Below, one piece after another: positions 16,277-24,227 of a stretch of DNA of 61,115 nucleotides. Source of the DNA: CAYRZF01 sp964428805 (GTDB lineage: Bacteria; Methylomirabilota; Methylomirabilia; Rokubacteriales; CSP1-6); assembly GCA_964428805.1 (NCBI GenBank), contig CAYRZF010000004.1, forward strand, positions 1 to 61,115, read 5' to 3'. Position 1 is the first letter of the stretch. Each line of letters begins with the position of its first letter. Both the position numbers and the translations under genes were made by a program. The notes beneath the pieces were generated by a model. The model made no database searches. It worked only from the letters and a program-made list of their open reading frames with translations, and had not been told where the DNA came from.

Positions 16277-17494
16277 GTGTTGTCCCTCTCCGACGTCGAG
16301 GCCGCGCGCCAGCGTCTCAGCGAGACGATCTACGCGTCGCCGTGCGCCTACTCCGAAACGCTCTCCCGCCTCACCGGCAGCCGCTGTTTCGTCAAGCTCG
16401 AAAACCTCCAGATGACCGGCTCCTTCAAGGAGCGTGGAGCAGCGAACAGGCTCTTGACGCTCTCGGAAGCGGAACGCATCCGTGGAGTCGTCGCCGCCAG
16501 CGCCGGCAACCACGGGCTCGCCGTGGCCTTCCACAGCGAGCGCCTCGGGATCCGGTCGGTCATCGTCATGCCCGAGTGGGCCCCGCTCATCAAGGTGACG
16601 TCCGCGCGCTACCACGGGGCGGAGGTCGTCTTGGCCGGCGCCAACTATGACGAGGCGTATGCCCACGCCCGGGGCATCCAAACCGAGCGCCGGCTGACCT
16701 TCATTCATCCCTTCGACGACCCGGCGGTGATCGCCGGCCAGGGCACGCTGGGCCTCGAACTCCTGGAACAATGCCCGGATATGGATGCCGTGGTGGTGCC
16801 GGTGGGAGGCGGCGGCCTGATCTCGGGGGTCGCCCTGGTGATCAAGGCGAAAAATCCGAAGGTCCAACTGATCGGGGTCCAGGCCGAGGAGATGGCGGCC
16901 ATGCAGGCCTCGCTCTCTGCCGGTCAGCGCATCATACTTCCGGCGGCCGCCACCATCGCCGACGGCATTGCCGTGCGCCAAGTGGGAGAGTGCACCTTTG
17001 AACTCGCGATGAAGTACGTGGACAGCGTCGTCACCGTGAACGAGGAGGAGATCGCCAACGCCATCCTCCTGCTCCTCGAGATCGAGAAGACGGTCGTGGA
17101 GGGGGCCGGGGCGACCACGCTGGCGGCCCTCGTGAACAAGAAAATCGCCCTCGCCGGGAAGACCGTGGTCCTGGTGCTCTCGGGAGGGAACATTGACGTC
17201 AACGTCATCTCGCGGATCATCGAGCGGGGCCTGGTCAAGGACGGCCGCCTGGTGCGCCTCTCCGTCCTGCTCCAGGACCGCCCCGGCGCGCTGGCGCGGC
17301 TCGCGGCGCTCGTGGCGGAGTCCCGGGCCAATGTCCTGCACATCAGCCACGACCGCGCGTTTTCCCACGCGCGGATCGGCGAGACCCAGGTGGAGCTGAC
17401 ACTGGAGACCTCGGGCCGGCAGCAGATCGAGGCCGTCAAGCGGCGCCTCGGCGACGCGGGCTACCAGGTCAGGCAGGTTGACCCGCTGCCATAA
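16277..17494 (+). CDS. ilvA: threonine ammonia-lyase with C-terminal ACT domain
   Basis: A 405-residue fold-type II PLP enzyme. Lys51 in TGSFKERGA binds PLP, and GGGGLISG (near 177-184) holds its phosphate. A single ACT domain occupies about residues 330-405 (VLLQDRPGALARLAALVAES), as in the TdcB/short IlvA type, giving allosteric control. It makes 2-oxobutanoate from threonine. The start is GTG 16277 or TTG 16280, next to GGAGG. Confidence 0.9.
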   Translation: MLSLSDVEAARQRLSETIYASPCAYSETLSRLTGSRCFVKLENLQMTGSFKERGAANRLLTLSEAERIRGVVAASAGNHGLAVAFHSERLGIRSVIVMPEWAPLIKVTSARYHGAEVVLAGANYDEAYAHARGIQTERRLTFIHPFDDPAVIAGQGTLGLELLEQCPDMDAVVVPVGGGGLISGVALVIKAKNPKVQLIGVQAEEMAAMQASLSAGQRIILPAAATIADGIAVRQVGECTFELAMKYVDSVVTVNEEEIANAILLLLEIEKTVVEGAGATTLAALVNKKIALAGKTVVLVLSGGNIDVNVISRIIERGLVKDGRLVRLSVLLQDRPGALARLAALVAESRANVLHISHDRAFSHARIGETQVELTLETSGRQQIEAVKRRLGDAGYQVRQVDPLP

Positions 17495-17495
17495 C

Positions 17496-17524
17496 CCGGA
17501 GGGGGGCTAACGCCCCCCTTCCGG
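17496..17524. repeat. GC-rich hairpin after ilvA
   Basis: CCGGAGGGGGG (17496-17506) pairs with CCCCCCTTCCGG (17513-17524) with a single bulged T and a six-base loop. It starts 1 bp after the ilvA stop. No T-run follows, so it may be a weak terminator, an mRNA-stabilising hairpin or a REP-type element. A similar GGGGGG-TAAT-CCCCCC hairpin lies at 37324-37339. Confidence 0.55.
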
Positions 17525-17575
17525 ACCTCCCCCGGGAGTTGCGCGGGCCAAGCCCGCGCTCGAACAGGAGGTCAT

Positions 17576-17599
17576 ATGAGGCAAAAGGTAGTCCCGTGA
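17576..17599 (+). CDS. seven-codon leader ORF coupled to the thiolase start (tentative)
   Basis: A perfect AGGAGG (17566-17571) sits 4 nt before ATG 17576, which opens a tiny ORF encoding MRQKVVP. Its TGA overlaps the thiolase GTG (GTGA). The strong ribosome site thus serves the mini-ORF, and the thiolase would start by coupling. It could also be a remnant of a displaced start. Confidence 0.35.
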   Translation: MRQKVVP

Positions 17600-18753
17600 G
17601 CCCGCACGCGTTCCGGGAGATTGCGCTCGTGGGGGTGGCGGAGTCCGACCTCGGGAAAGTCCCGCACAAGACCGCGATCCAGCTCGCCGCCGAAGCGTCG
17701 CGCGAGGCGCTCGAGGACGCGGGCCTCAAGAAGTCGGACGTGGACGGCCTCTTCACCTTCGGCTTCGGCAGGATGGGCGCGGTCCAGTTCGGCGAGTACC
17801 TCCAGATCCAGCCCCGCTACTCCGACTCGAGCTTCATGGGGGGGTCCACCCCCGTGGCCTTCGTCGCGCATGCCGCCGCGGCCATCAGCGCCGGGCTCTG
17901 CTCGGTGGCCCTCGTCGCCTACGGGAGCACTCAGGCCTCCGACGGGGCGAGGCGCTTCGGAGGGCAGCCGGAGGATCCGCGGCTTCCCGGCTCCCAGTAC
18001 GAGCGGCCCTTCGGGCTCCCCCTGCCGCTCGGCGCCTACGCGCTGGCGACTACCCGCCATATGGCCGTCTATGGCACCACCTCAGAGCAACTGGCCGAGA
18101 TCGCGGTCGCCACGCGCCGATGGGCCCAGCTCAACCCCGTGGCCATGATGCGCGAGCCGATCACGATCCAGGACGTGCTCAACTCTCGGCTCATCGCCTC
18201 TCCCCTCCGCCTCCTCGACTGCTGCTTGGTCACCGACGGCGGGGGGGCGGTGGTACTGACGACGCGCGAACGGGCGCGCGATCTGAAAAAGCCCGCGGTG
18301 GTGATCCTCGGCGCCGCGGAGACTCACACCCACCAGATCATCAGCCAGATGCCCGACCTCACCGTGACCGGGGCCGCTCTCACCGGCCCCCGCGCCTTCC
18401 AGATGGCGGGAATCCGCCACGAGGATATTGACGTCGCGGAGATCTACGATTCTTTCACGATCACCGTCCTCTTGACGCTGGAAGACTTGGGCTTCTGCAA
18501 GAAGGGGGAGGGCGGAGCCTTCGTGGTGGGTCAGCGCACCGCCCCGGGCGGCGACTTTCCCCTCAACACCCAGGGCGGTGGCCTCTCCTACTGCCACCCC
18601 GGCGTCTTCGGGATCTTCACGCTGATCGAAGGGGTGCGGCAGCTGCGGGGGGAGTGCGGGCCGCGCCAGGTCAGGAACGCGCGCGTCGCGCTCTGCCACG
18701 GCACCGGCGGCGTCCTGTCCTCCTCCGGCACCGCCATCCTCGGGAACCTTTGA
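17596..18753 (+). CDS. thiolase-family acyl-CoA acetyltransferase (SCP-x type)
   Basis: A 385-residue protein from GTG 17596. The N-terminal half resembles SCP-2/lipid-transfer thiolases (IALVGVAESDLGK, ASREALEDAGLKKSDVDGLF). The C-terminal half has EIYDSFTITVLLTLEDLGFC and LCHGTGGVLSSSGTAIL. The usual CxS nucleophile region is SFMGGSTPV here, with no cysteine, so this may be the non-classical DUF35-dependent thiolase type. It is followed by its usual partner, a Zn-ribbon/OB-fold protein. Confidence 0.8.
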   Translation: MSPHAFREIALVGVAESDLGKVPHKTAIQLAAEASREALEDAGLKKSDVDGLFTFGFGRMGAVQFGEYLQIQPRYSDSSFMGGSTPVAFVAHAAAAISAGLCSVALVAYGSTQASDGARRFGGQPEDPRLPGSQYERPFGLPLPLGAYALATTRHMAVYGTTSEQLAEIAVATRRWAQLNPVAMMREPITIQDVLNSRLIASPLRLLDCCLVTDGGGAVVLTTRERARDLKKPAVVILGAAETHTHQIISQMPDLTVTGAALTGPRAFQMAGIRHEDIDVAEIYDSFTITVLLTLEDLGFCKKGEGGAFVVGQRTAPGGDFPLNTQGGGLSYCHPGVFGIFTLIEGVRQLRGECGPRQVRNARVALCHGTGGVLSSSGTAILGNL

Positions 18754-18754
18754 C

Positions 18755-18812
18755 GCCCCCTCTCCTTATCTCCTTTCCCCCACCGGGGGAGCGAGTGGGG
18801 TGAGGGGGAGAG
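18755..18812. repeat. extragenic palindromic C/G-rich element
   Basis: CCCCCTCTCC, then CCCCCACCGGGGG, then GGGGTGAGGGGGAGAG form a foldable block between two co-directional genes. It resembles the element at 3541-3600 in composition and order of arms. Confidence 0.55.
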
Positions 18813-18819
18813 ATAGGGA

Positions 18820-19230
18820 ATGACGCCAACCAAGCCACTGCCCCAGCCGGACGCCGAGAGCCGGGAGTTCTGGGAGGGCGTCAAGGCGCGTCAACTCCGG
18901 CTCCAGCGCTGCCGTGCCTGCCGGCGTTTCCGCTTCTACCCGCGCGCCCTCTGCCCCCACTGCCTGTCGGGCGAGGACGAGTGGGTGACTGCCTCCGGCA
19001 AGGGCACGCTTTACTCGTACACGGTTTGCCATCGCCCCGCGGGAGAGGCCTTCGCCACCGATGTCCCCTACCTCGTAGCGCTGGTCGAGCTGGACGAAGG
19101 CGTGCGGCTCCTCTCCAACCTGATCGGCTGCCCGCCGGAGCAGGCGAGGGTCGGAATGCCACTCGAAGTCGTCTTCGAGGACGCCTCGCCCGACATCACC
19201 CTGTACAAGTTCAAACCCGCCGGGTCGTAA
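18820..19230 (+). CDS. Zn-ribbon/OB-fold (DUF35) protein, thiolase partner
   Basis: A 136-residue protein. An N-terminal helix (SREFWEGVKARQLRLQRC) is followed by a rubredoxin-like zinc ribbon with Cys31, 34, 45 and 48, then an OB-fold with GKGTLYSYTVCHRP. DUF35 proteins bind the thiolase next door and deliver acyl-CoA, as in archaeal HMG-CoA synthesis and steroid side-chain aldolase/thiolase pairs. It is separated from the thiolase by the palindromic element. Confidence 0.85.
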   Translation: MTPTKPLPQPDAESREFWEGVKARQLRLQRCRACRRFRFYPRALCPHCLSGEDEWVTASGKGTLYSYTVCHRPAGEAFATDVPYLVALVELDEGVRLLSNLIGCPPEQARVGMPLEVVFEDASPDITLYKFKPAGS

Positions 19231-19358
19231 AACCGGACCCTGCGTCGTTTCACGCGGCATTAAACCAGGGTGGTCGAGGACGAGCTGGCATCAGCCCGGT
19301 CGCCGGCATACCACGTGTAGCCGCCCCCTGGAGCATGCTTGTCCACATACTCCAGGGC

Positions 19359-20702
19359 CTAGTCATCCCGATGGATCACCGAGAGGTTCTGAGAGATCGC
19401 CACGTTGGCGAGGTGCACCGCGAGCAGGAACCCATACACCACGGAGAAAAAATTAAACGCGGCCCGGTAAGAGTCCGCCAGAAAGACAATGATGCCAAGG
19501 GCAAAGAACGTGCTCGCGGCAAGCGTGGCAAACATGAGGCGATGGGAAAAATCGTAGGCGGGTCCTCCCCCAATCGGTCTTAGCGCCCGGCAGTACCGCT
19601 CATACCGACTGATGCAGCCGTGGCGCGCCGCGGTGTCCGACGGACCCCAGCGCCGTTCGGCGACGATGCCCCCCACGATGATCAGCCAGGGCACGGACCA
19701 GAGAGGCCAGTACTCCGCGCTCCTATACTCCCCCGCCCGCAAGAAAGCGACGAATGAAGAAATATACAAACAACCCAAGAACACGGGAGCAGCCATGGTG
19801 TCACGCGGCCGAGGTCTGCCTGGTTCTCCGATGACCAGTTCTCGTTCGAACAAGGGAAACCCGCATTTCAGAACGGCAAGAGCGATGGCTACGCTTAGGG
19901 TCTTATCCGGAATATACAGAAGACAGTTTTGCAACCAACTCTTCAACGCCCAGCCGAAGCTCTCACCCCAGGCGACACCGAATAGAGCTTTGAGTTGACC
20001 TTGAAGCGCTTCTTGGCTGTGGGTGACAATCCTTTTCAGGGCGTAGGTGAGATCTGGATTGAGCGGGAGCGCGGTTTGCTTCGAGAGCGCGGCCAGTACA
20101 AAGGTGCCCGGCACGCTCAACACGCAGGCGCCCAGCACGCCAAAACTCACCAGATACCAGATGTGCGACAAGATCGAAGGCCGAGCGGAACGAAGGTACT
20201 TTCTGAAGCCGGGCCGACGCGCCATGAACCCCCAAAAGAGCGCTCCTGCCATGTTCACCAGGGACCAAGGAAAAACGATCACATCAGCTCCCGGTGCAGG
20301 ATAGAGAAGCCAGTTGACCAGAGAATTCGACAGGAGCCCGACGATGGCCCCCCACCAAGGGCCCAGGAGAATCGCGGCCAGAGCGGTGCCCGCCATGTCG
20401 AGGTACAGGATGCTTTGAAGACGAAGGCTCAGCACGAGCCCGAGATAGTTCAGCAGGATCCCTGCGGCGAGAATCACCGCGATTTCATCCAGGAGGTATG
20501 CGGATACGTTGAGCACCTTCGAATGCAATTGATCGGCACGCGGCAGCTCCGCCGCATGCGAGCGATCAGCGACAGCCGCCTTCTTCCGTTCTTTGGCCGA
20601 ACGCAAACGATCTCGCAGGTGGATCAGCTGCTGCACGATCGAAAGGGAAGCGGCCACAAAGCCGGCGAGCGTCCCGGCGATGACGAACAATTCTTTTTCC
20701 AT
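19359..20702 (-). CDS. large membrane protein, unknown function, low GC
   Basis: A 447-residue protein from ATG 20702, preceded by GGGAGGA. An N-terminal helix and a charged coiled stretch (about 28-60) are followed by many membrane segments. LYLDMAGTALAAILLGPWWG, then IVGLLSNSLVNWLL, resembles the substrate-binding (S) components of ECF-type transporters. The C-terminal half is unrelated to anything I recognise. Base composition is clearly lower in GC than all neighbours (about 45% in places), suggesting recent transfer. Confidence 0.6.
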   Translation of the reverse strand: MEKELFVIAGTLAGFVAASLSIVQQLIHLRDRLRSAKERKKAAVADRSHAAELPRADQLHSKVLNVSAYLLDEIAVILAAGILLNYLGLVLSLRLQSILYLDMAGTALAAILLGPWWGAIVGLLSNSLVNWLLYPAPGADVIVFPWSLVNMAGALFWGFMARRPGFRKYLRSARPSILSHIWYLVSFGVLGACVLSVPGTFVLAALSKQTALPLNPDLTYALKRIVTHSQEALQGQLKALFGVAWGESFGWALKSWLQNCLLYIPDKTLSVAIALAVLKCGFPLFERELVIGEPGRPRPRDTMAAPVFLGCLYISSFVAFLRAGEYRSAEYWPLWSVPWLIIVGGIVAERRWGPSDTAARHGCISRYERYCRALRPIGGGPAYDFSHRLMFATLAASTFFALGIIVFLADSYRAAFNFFSVVYGFLLAVHLANVAISQNLSVIHRDD

Positions 20703-20814
20703 TCCTCCCGGCACTCCTTGACGCTTAGAGAGACGTTCCGAACCTAGATTTCTAGCATAACGGATGTCACGGGCCTGCGGAAAGGATAAGATGAGGCCCG
20801 CGGGCGAGGGGAGG

Positions 20815-21447
20815 TCAATCGCTGTCGAGGGGCTGCTGGTGGGGCGGGAGGCGGGAGGCGATGGCGTCGCGCACCTGTCTCGCCAAGTCGCGTGCGGCGA
20901 GACGAGGGAGCGCGCCGGGTGGGGGCGCGACGGGCGGATGGAAGACGATCGTGACGCGCCCCGGCCGAGGAACAATCCGGTGCGGCGGCCACGCCTCGTG
21001 ACCGCCGATGATCGTGACGGGCACGATCGGGGCTCCCTGCGAGCACGCCAGGCGGAACGCCCCGGGTTTGAAGCGCTGGAGGCGACCGTCGCGAGAACGG
21101 CCGCCCTCGGGAAAGATCATCACCGCCTGCCCGGCCTCGAGAAGCCGCACGACTTCACGAGTCGCGGATGGGTCGGCGCTCTCCGTCTCCACCGGGAACG
21201 CACGCAGGAACCGGATCAGCCGCCCGAAGAGTGGAACATTGAACAGCCGGTTCCAAGTCATGAAGAAAATGGGGCGACGCGCCCCCAGGGAAATCAGCGG
21301 CGGGTCGGCGTAGGTCACGTGGTTCGGGGCGATGATGAGCGGCCCGGTGAGCGGAACATTTTCAATTCCCTCGAAGCGGACGCCGAAGTACGCGCGTCCG
21401 ACCAACCGGACCAAGGGAAGGAAGGCGTCAGGGCCACGCAGGGGCAC
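20815..21447 (-). CDS. plsC: 1-acyl-sn-glycerol-3-phosphate acyltransferase
   Basis: A 210-residue protein. The catalytic box NHVTYAD (His43, Asp48) and the substrate box FPEGGRSRD (112-120) define the PlsC family, which makes phosphatidic acid from lysophosphatidic acid. GTG 21447 is the likely start: the open frame continues upstream only through a transcription terminator. No strong membrane segment is seen except the amphipathic N-terminus, as usual. Confidence 0.87.
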   Translation of the reverse strand: MPLRGPDAFLPLVRLVGRAYFGVRFEGIENVPLTGPLIIAPNHVTYADPPLISLGARRPIFFMTWNRLFNVPLFGRLIRFLRAFPVETESADPSATREVVRLLEAGQAVMIFPEGGRSRDGRLQRFKPGAFRLACSQGAPIVPVTIIGGHEAWPPHRIVPRPGRVTIVFHPPVAPPPGALPRLAARDLARQVRDAIASRLPPHQQPLDSD

Positions 21448-21467
21448 GGCCCGATTCTCACACGACG

Positions 21468-21497
21468 AAAAAAAAGCCGCAACCTGTGGTTGCGGCT
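21468..21497 (-). terminator. rho-independent terminator of the DksA-like gene
   Basis: A perfect 10-bp stem (AGCCGCAACC / GGTTGCGGCT, 3-nt loop) is followed on the minus strand by eight Ts (21468-21475). It lies 30 bp after the stop of the zinc-finger gene and before the plsC start. Confidence 0.92.
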
Positions 21498-21527
21498 CAT
21501 GCAATCAGTAATCGGTCGGGTAGGAGA

Positions 21528-21941
21528 CTAGTCCTCTTCCTCGGGCTCGCCGAAGAGGACGCCCGCCGGCTCGAGTCTGCGGGCCGACCGCTCGAGGCGG
21601 TCCTGGCACCGGACGCAGGTGGTCACCTCGGGCATCACCTTGAGCCGCGCCGGAGCGATGGCCTCCCCGCACTCCTCGCAGACGCCGTACTCCCCCGCGC
21701 TCAGCCGCTCGAGGGCCGCGGCCAACCGGTTGGCGCGCTCCACCAGGAGGCTCCGCGTGGCGAAGCTCACCTCCCGCTCCCCCTGGACCTGAACCTCTTC
21801 CGTCGGGTCGGCGAACGGGCTATTGTCGCCGAGGGCCCCGGGAAACTCCTCTATAACCACGGCCCCCCCCAGCTGGCGGAGCCGGTCCATGACGCGCTCA
21901 AGTTCCTTCTGGATGCGTTCCCGAACCTCGTCCATGGCCAT
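21528..21941 (-). CDS. DksA/TraR-family zinc-finger protein
   Basis: A 137-residue protein. A long N-terminal coiled coil (about 4-80) leads to a C4 zinc finger (Cys88, Cys91, Cys109, Cys112) in GVCEECGEAIAPARLKVMP, then TTCVRCQ. Proteins of this family enter the RNA polymerase secondary channel or form general stress regulators. Two ATGs (21941 and 21935) follow AAAGGAGGGG; the second has better spacing. A strong terminator closes the gene. Confidence 0.85.
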   Translation of the reverse strand: MAMDEVRERIQKELERVMDRLRQLGGAVVIEEFPGALGDNSPFADPTEEVQVQGEREVSFATRSLLVERANRLAAALERLSAGEYGVCEECGEAIAPARLKVMPEVTTCVRCQDRLERSARRLEPAGVLFGEPEEED

Positions 21942-22142
21942 CCCCTCCTTTGTGGCAATTCGCCCTTACGACGTGCAACGGCCATGCCGGGATTCACTCG
22001 GGGGGAGGCGGATGGGAAGACTCTTTGTGAAACAACTAGATACGCGGTGCCCTTAGCCCAGCAGCGGAGCGACGCAGAGCGCGTAAAGTGAGACAATCCG
22101 ACTAGAGGCTGTCATATTTTGGGCGCGGCCGGAAGGGGTAGG

Positions 22143-22433
22143 TCAGGGGGAGGGGGGTAGGAAAGTGTTCCTAAGGACCTCTTCGAAGGAGGCCTCAAGC
22201 TCCGCGGCAACGGCCTCAGCCACGCTCTCGGGGGGGCCGGGCCGGTCGCTCACCGGCCCCTGCTGCCAACCCTGCAGGTAGGCCTCGGCCTCCGTGACCC
22301 CCTGACGCATCGCCACCGCGTCAATCAGGTCCTGAAAGCGCTGGGACAGAGGCACCCGCGCCGTGCGGTCGCCCTCCTGGGCCTCGACCAGCGAAGGAAT
22401 GCTCTTCCAGAAAATTACCCGGTAGGCCGCCAC
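22143..22433 (-). CDS. small cytosolic protein of the 'virulence factor' (Pfam Virulence_fact) type
   Basis: A 96-residue protein from GTG 22433. VIFWKSIPSLVEAQ, LSQRFQDLIDAVAMRQG and AYLQGWQQGP match my memory of the small family annotated as virulence factor; its molecular role is unknown. Its start overlaps the malic enzyme stop by one base (TAGTG), so the two are co-translated. The C-terminus (VAEAVAAELEASFEEVL) is a single helix. Confidence 0.65.
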   Translation of the reverse strand: MAAYRVIFWKSIPSLVEAQEGDRTARVPLSQRFQDLIDAVAMRQGVTEAEAYLQGWQQGPVSDRPGPPESVAEAVAAELEASFEEVLRNTFLPPSP

Positions 22434-23860
22434 TAGACGGCGACGACCTTCCGCTTCCGCCGGGCCACCCCCGTCTCGTAGGCCGCCTGGGCAACCGCCG
22501 TGGCGACAGCCTCCACGACCCGCTTGTCGAACACCGACGGGGTGATGTACTCGGGGTTGAGCTCCGACTTCGACACGATGTTGGCGATGCCGTGGGCCGC
22601 GGCGATCTTCATCTCGTCGTTGAAGGTCCGGGCCCGGACATCGAGCAGCCCCCGGAAAATGCCGGGAAAGCCGCACACGTTGTTGATCTGGTTCGGGTAG
22701 TCGGACCGCCCGGTCGCCATGACGCGGACGTGGCGGCCCGCCTCCTCGGGCATGATCTCCGGCACCGGGTTGGCCATCGCGAAAACGATCGGGTCCCGGG
22801 CCATTTTCTTGATGTCCTTCAGGGTGACCACTCCGGGCCCCGAGAGCCCGATGAAGACGTCCGCCCCCGCCAGGGCGTCGCCGATCTCCCCCCGGAGGCG
22901 CTTCGGATTCGTGTGCTCGGCGAACCACGCCTTCACCGGATTCATGTTCTCCCGGCGACCCTTGTAGAGGATCCCCGCGCGGTCGCAGCCGATGATGTGC
23001 CGGACGCCGACCTTCATCAGGAGTTTCGCGGTGGCGATGGCGGAGGCCCCGGCCCCGCTGAAGACTACGCTGATGTCCGACATCCGTTTCTTGACAATCT
23101 TCAGCGCGTTCAGCAGGGCCGCGAGCACCACCACGGCCGTACCGTGCTGGTCATCGTGGAAGACCGGAATGTCCAGCTCCTTCCTGAGACGCTCCTCGAT
23201 GGTGAAACAGCGGGGGGCGGAGATGTCCTCCAGGTTGATTCCCCCGAAGGCGGGGGAGACCGCCTTCACGATTCGCACGATCTCGTTCACGTCCTTGGTG
23301 GCCAGACAGAGGGGGAAGGCGTCCACCCCGGCCAGCTCCTTGAACAGGAGGGCCTTGCCCTCCATGACGGGCATCGCCGCGCGGGGGCCGATATCGCCAA
23401 GGCCGAGGACCGCGGTGCCGTCGGTGACGACCGCGACGCAGTTTTTCTTGATGGTGAGCGCGTAGGCTTTCTCCGGGTCCTCATGGATGGCCATGCAGAC
23501 CCGGGCCACGCCGGGCGTGTACGCCATGGAGAGATCGTCGCGCGTCTTGACGGCCATTTTCCCCTTCACCTCGATCTTGCCGCCGAGGTGCATCAGGAAG
23601 GTGCGATCCGAGACGTTGATGACCTTGACCCCGGAGAGGGCGCGGAGGCGGTCCACCACCTCCGTGCCATGCCTGTCGTCGCGGGCCTTGAAGGTGATGT
23701 CCCGCGTGATGGTGTCCTTGTCCACCTGGACCAGGTCGATGGCCCCGATGTCGCCGCCGGCCTTGCCGATGGCGGAGGTGACCTTCCCCAACATCCCGGG
23801 ACGGTTCAGGATGTCAAGCCGGACGGTCATGCTGTAGCTGGCACTCGGGGCGCTGATCAT
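22433..23860 (-). CDS. NAD-dependent malic enzyme with N-terminal ACT domain
   Basis: A 475-residue protein. Residues 1-80 form an ACT domain (SMTVRLDILNRPGMLGKVTS), absent from classical malic enzymes. The malic part follows: YTPGVARVC, TDGTAVLGLGDIGP, FHDDQHGTAVV and the Rossmann loop SGAGASAIA. It oxidatively decarboxylates malate to pyruvate. The ACT domain suggests control by a small ligand such as an amino acid. AAGGAGG precedes the ATG. Confidence 0.92.
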   Translation of the reverse strand: MISAPSASYSMTVRLDILNRPGMLGKVTSAIGKAGGDIGAIDLVQVDKDTITRDITFKARDDRHGTEVVDRLRALSGVKVINVSDRTFLMHLGGKIEVKGKMAVKTRDDLSMAYTPGVARVCMAIHEDPEKAYALTIKKNCVAVVTDGTAVLGLGDIGPRAAMPVMEGKALLFKELAGVDAFPLCLATKDVNEIVRIVKAVSPAFGGINLEDISAPRCFTIEERLRKELDIPVFHDDQHGTAVVVLAALLNALKIVKKRMSDISVVFSGAGASAIATAKLLMKVGVRHIIGCDRAGILYKGRRENMNPVKAWFAEHTNPKRLRGEIGDALAGADVFIGLSGPGVVTLKDIKKMARDPIVFAMANPVPEIMPEEAGRHVRVMATGRSDYPNQINNVCGFPGIFRGLLDVRARTFNDEMKIAAAHGIANIVSKSELNPEYITPSVFDKRVVEAVATAVAQAAYETGVARRKRKVVAV

Positions 23861-23917
23861 TTGGGGGGTCCTCCTTACTCTAACCGAACGCGTATTCCGG
23901 CGTCAGGAAAGCCAGGC

Positions 23918-24100
23918 TCAGGGGGCTTGGACGCAGATAATGTCCCAGTTCAGCGTCTCCCGTGCCCGTTCGCCCCGGTGGCAGCGGTCCGGCTGAAACT
24001 GCGGGAAGGTACTCGCGCACCCGGCGAGGACCAAGAGCCATGCTGCCAGGAAGACCAGCCGCCGCAACCGGTCAGGGAGCGCATCCCCGGGGTCATGCAT
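23918..24100 (-). CDS. small lipoprotein
   Basis: A 60-residue product. Charged residues RLRR precede VFLAAWLLVLAGCAS, a good lipobox with Cys28 as the lipidated residue. The mature peptide of about 33 residues is short and contains two further cysteines (DRCHRGERAR, DIICVQAP). Function unknown. It lies just upstream of the malic enzyme in the same direction. Confidence 0.55.
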   Translation of the reverse strand: MHDPGDALPDRLRRLVFLAAWLLVLAGCASTFPQFQPDRCHRGERARETLNWDIICVQAP

Positions 24101-24165
24101 GGCTCCATTCCACCTGTTCTTCCGCCCGCCGTCAAGGGCCTGTCGGCCGCCGCCGCCGGGCTCGC

Positions 24166-24194
24166 TTGACAGGGGATGCCCCCCCCGCTACTGT
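24166..24194 (+). promoter_or_regulatory. sigma70 promoter of the DUF169-UroD gene
   Basis: A consensus TTGACA (24166-24171) and TACTGT (24189-24194) are 17 bp apart. An AGGAG lies 6-7 nt before the ATG at 24228. The expected leader is about 27 nt. Confidence 0.6.
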
Positions 24195-24227
24195 GGAGCC
24201 TGTCCAGCCTGAGCCCAGGAGCGAATA

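Noticed and set aside
21448..21504. Upstream extension of plsC (19 extra residues)
   Set aside because: The extension is encoded by the hairpin and T-run of the terminator for the preceding gene.
21942..22142. tRNA or small RNA gene in the intergenic stretch
   Set aside because: No T-loop (GTTCRA) or cloverleaf could be found, and no promoter-terminator pair.
22592..24169. A 525-residue open frame on the plus strand
   Set aside because: Antisense of the malic enzyme and lipoprotein; His/Asp/Arg-rich shadow.
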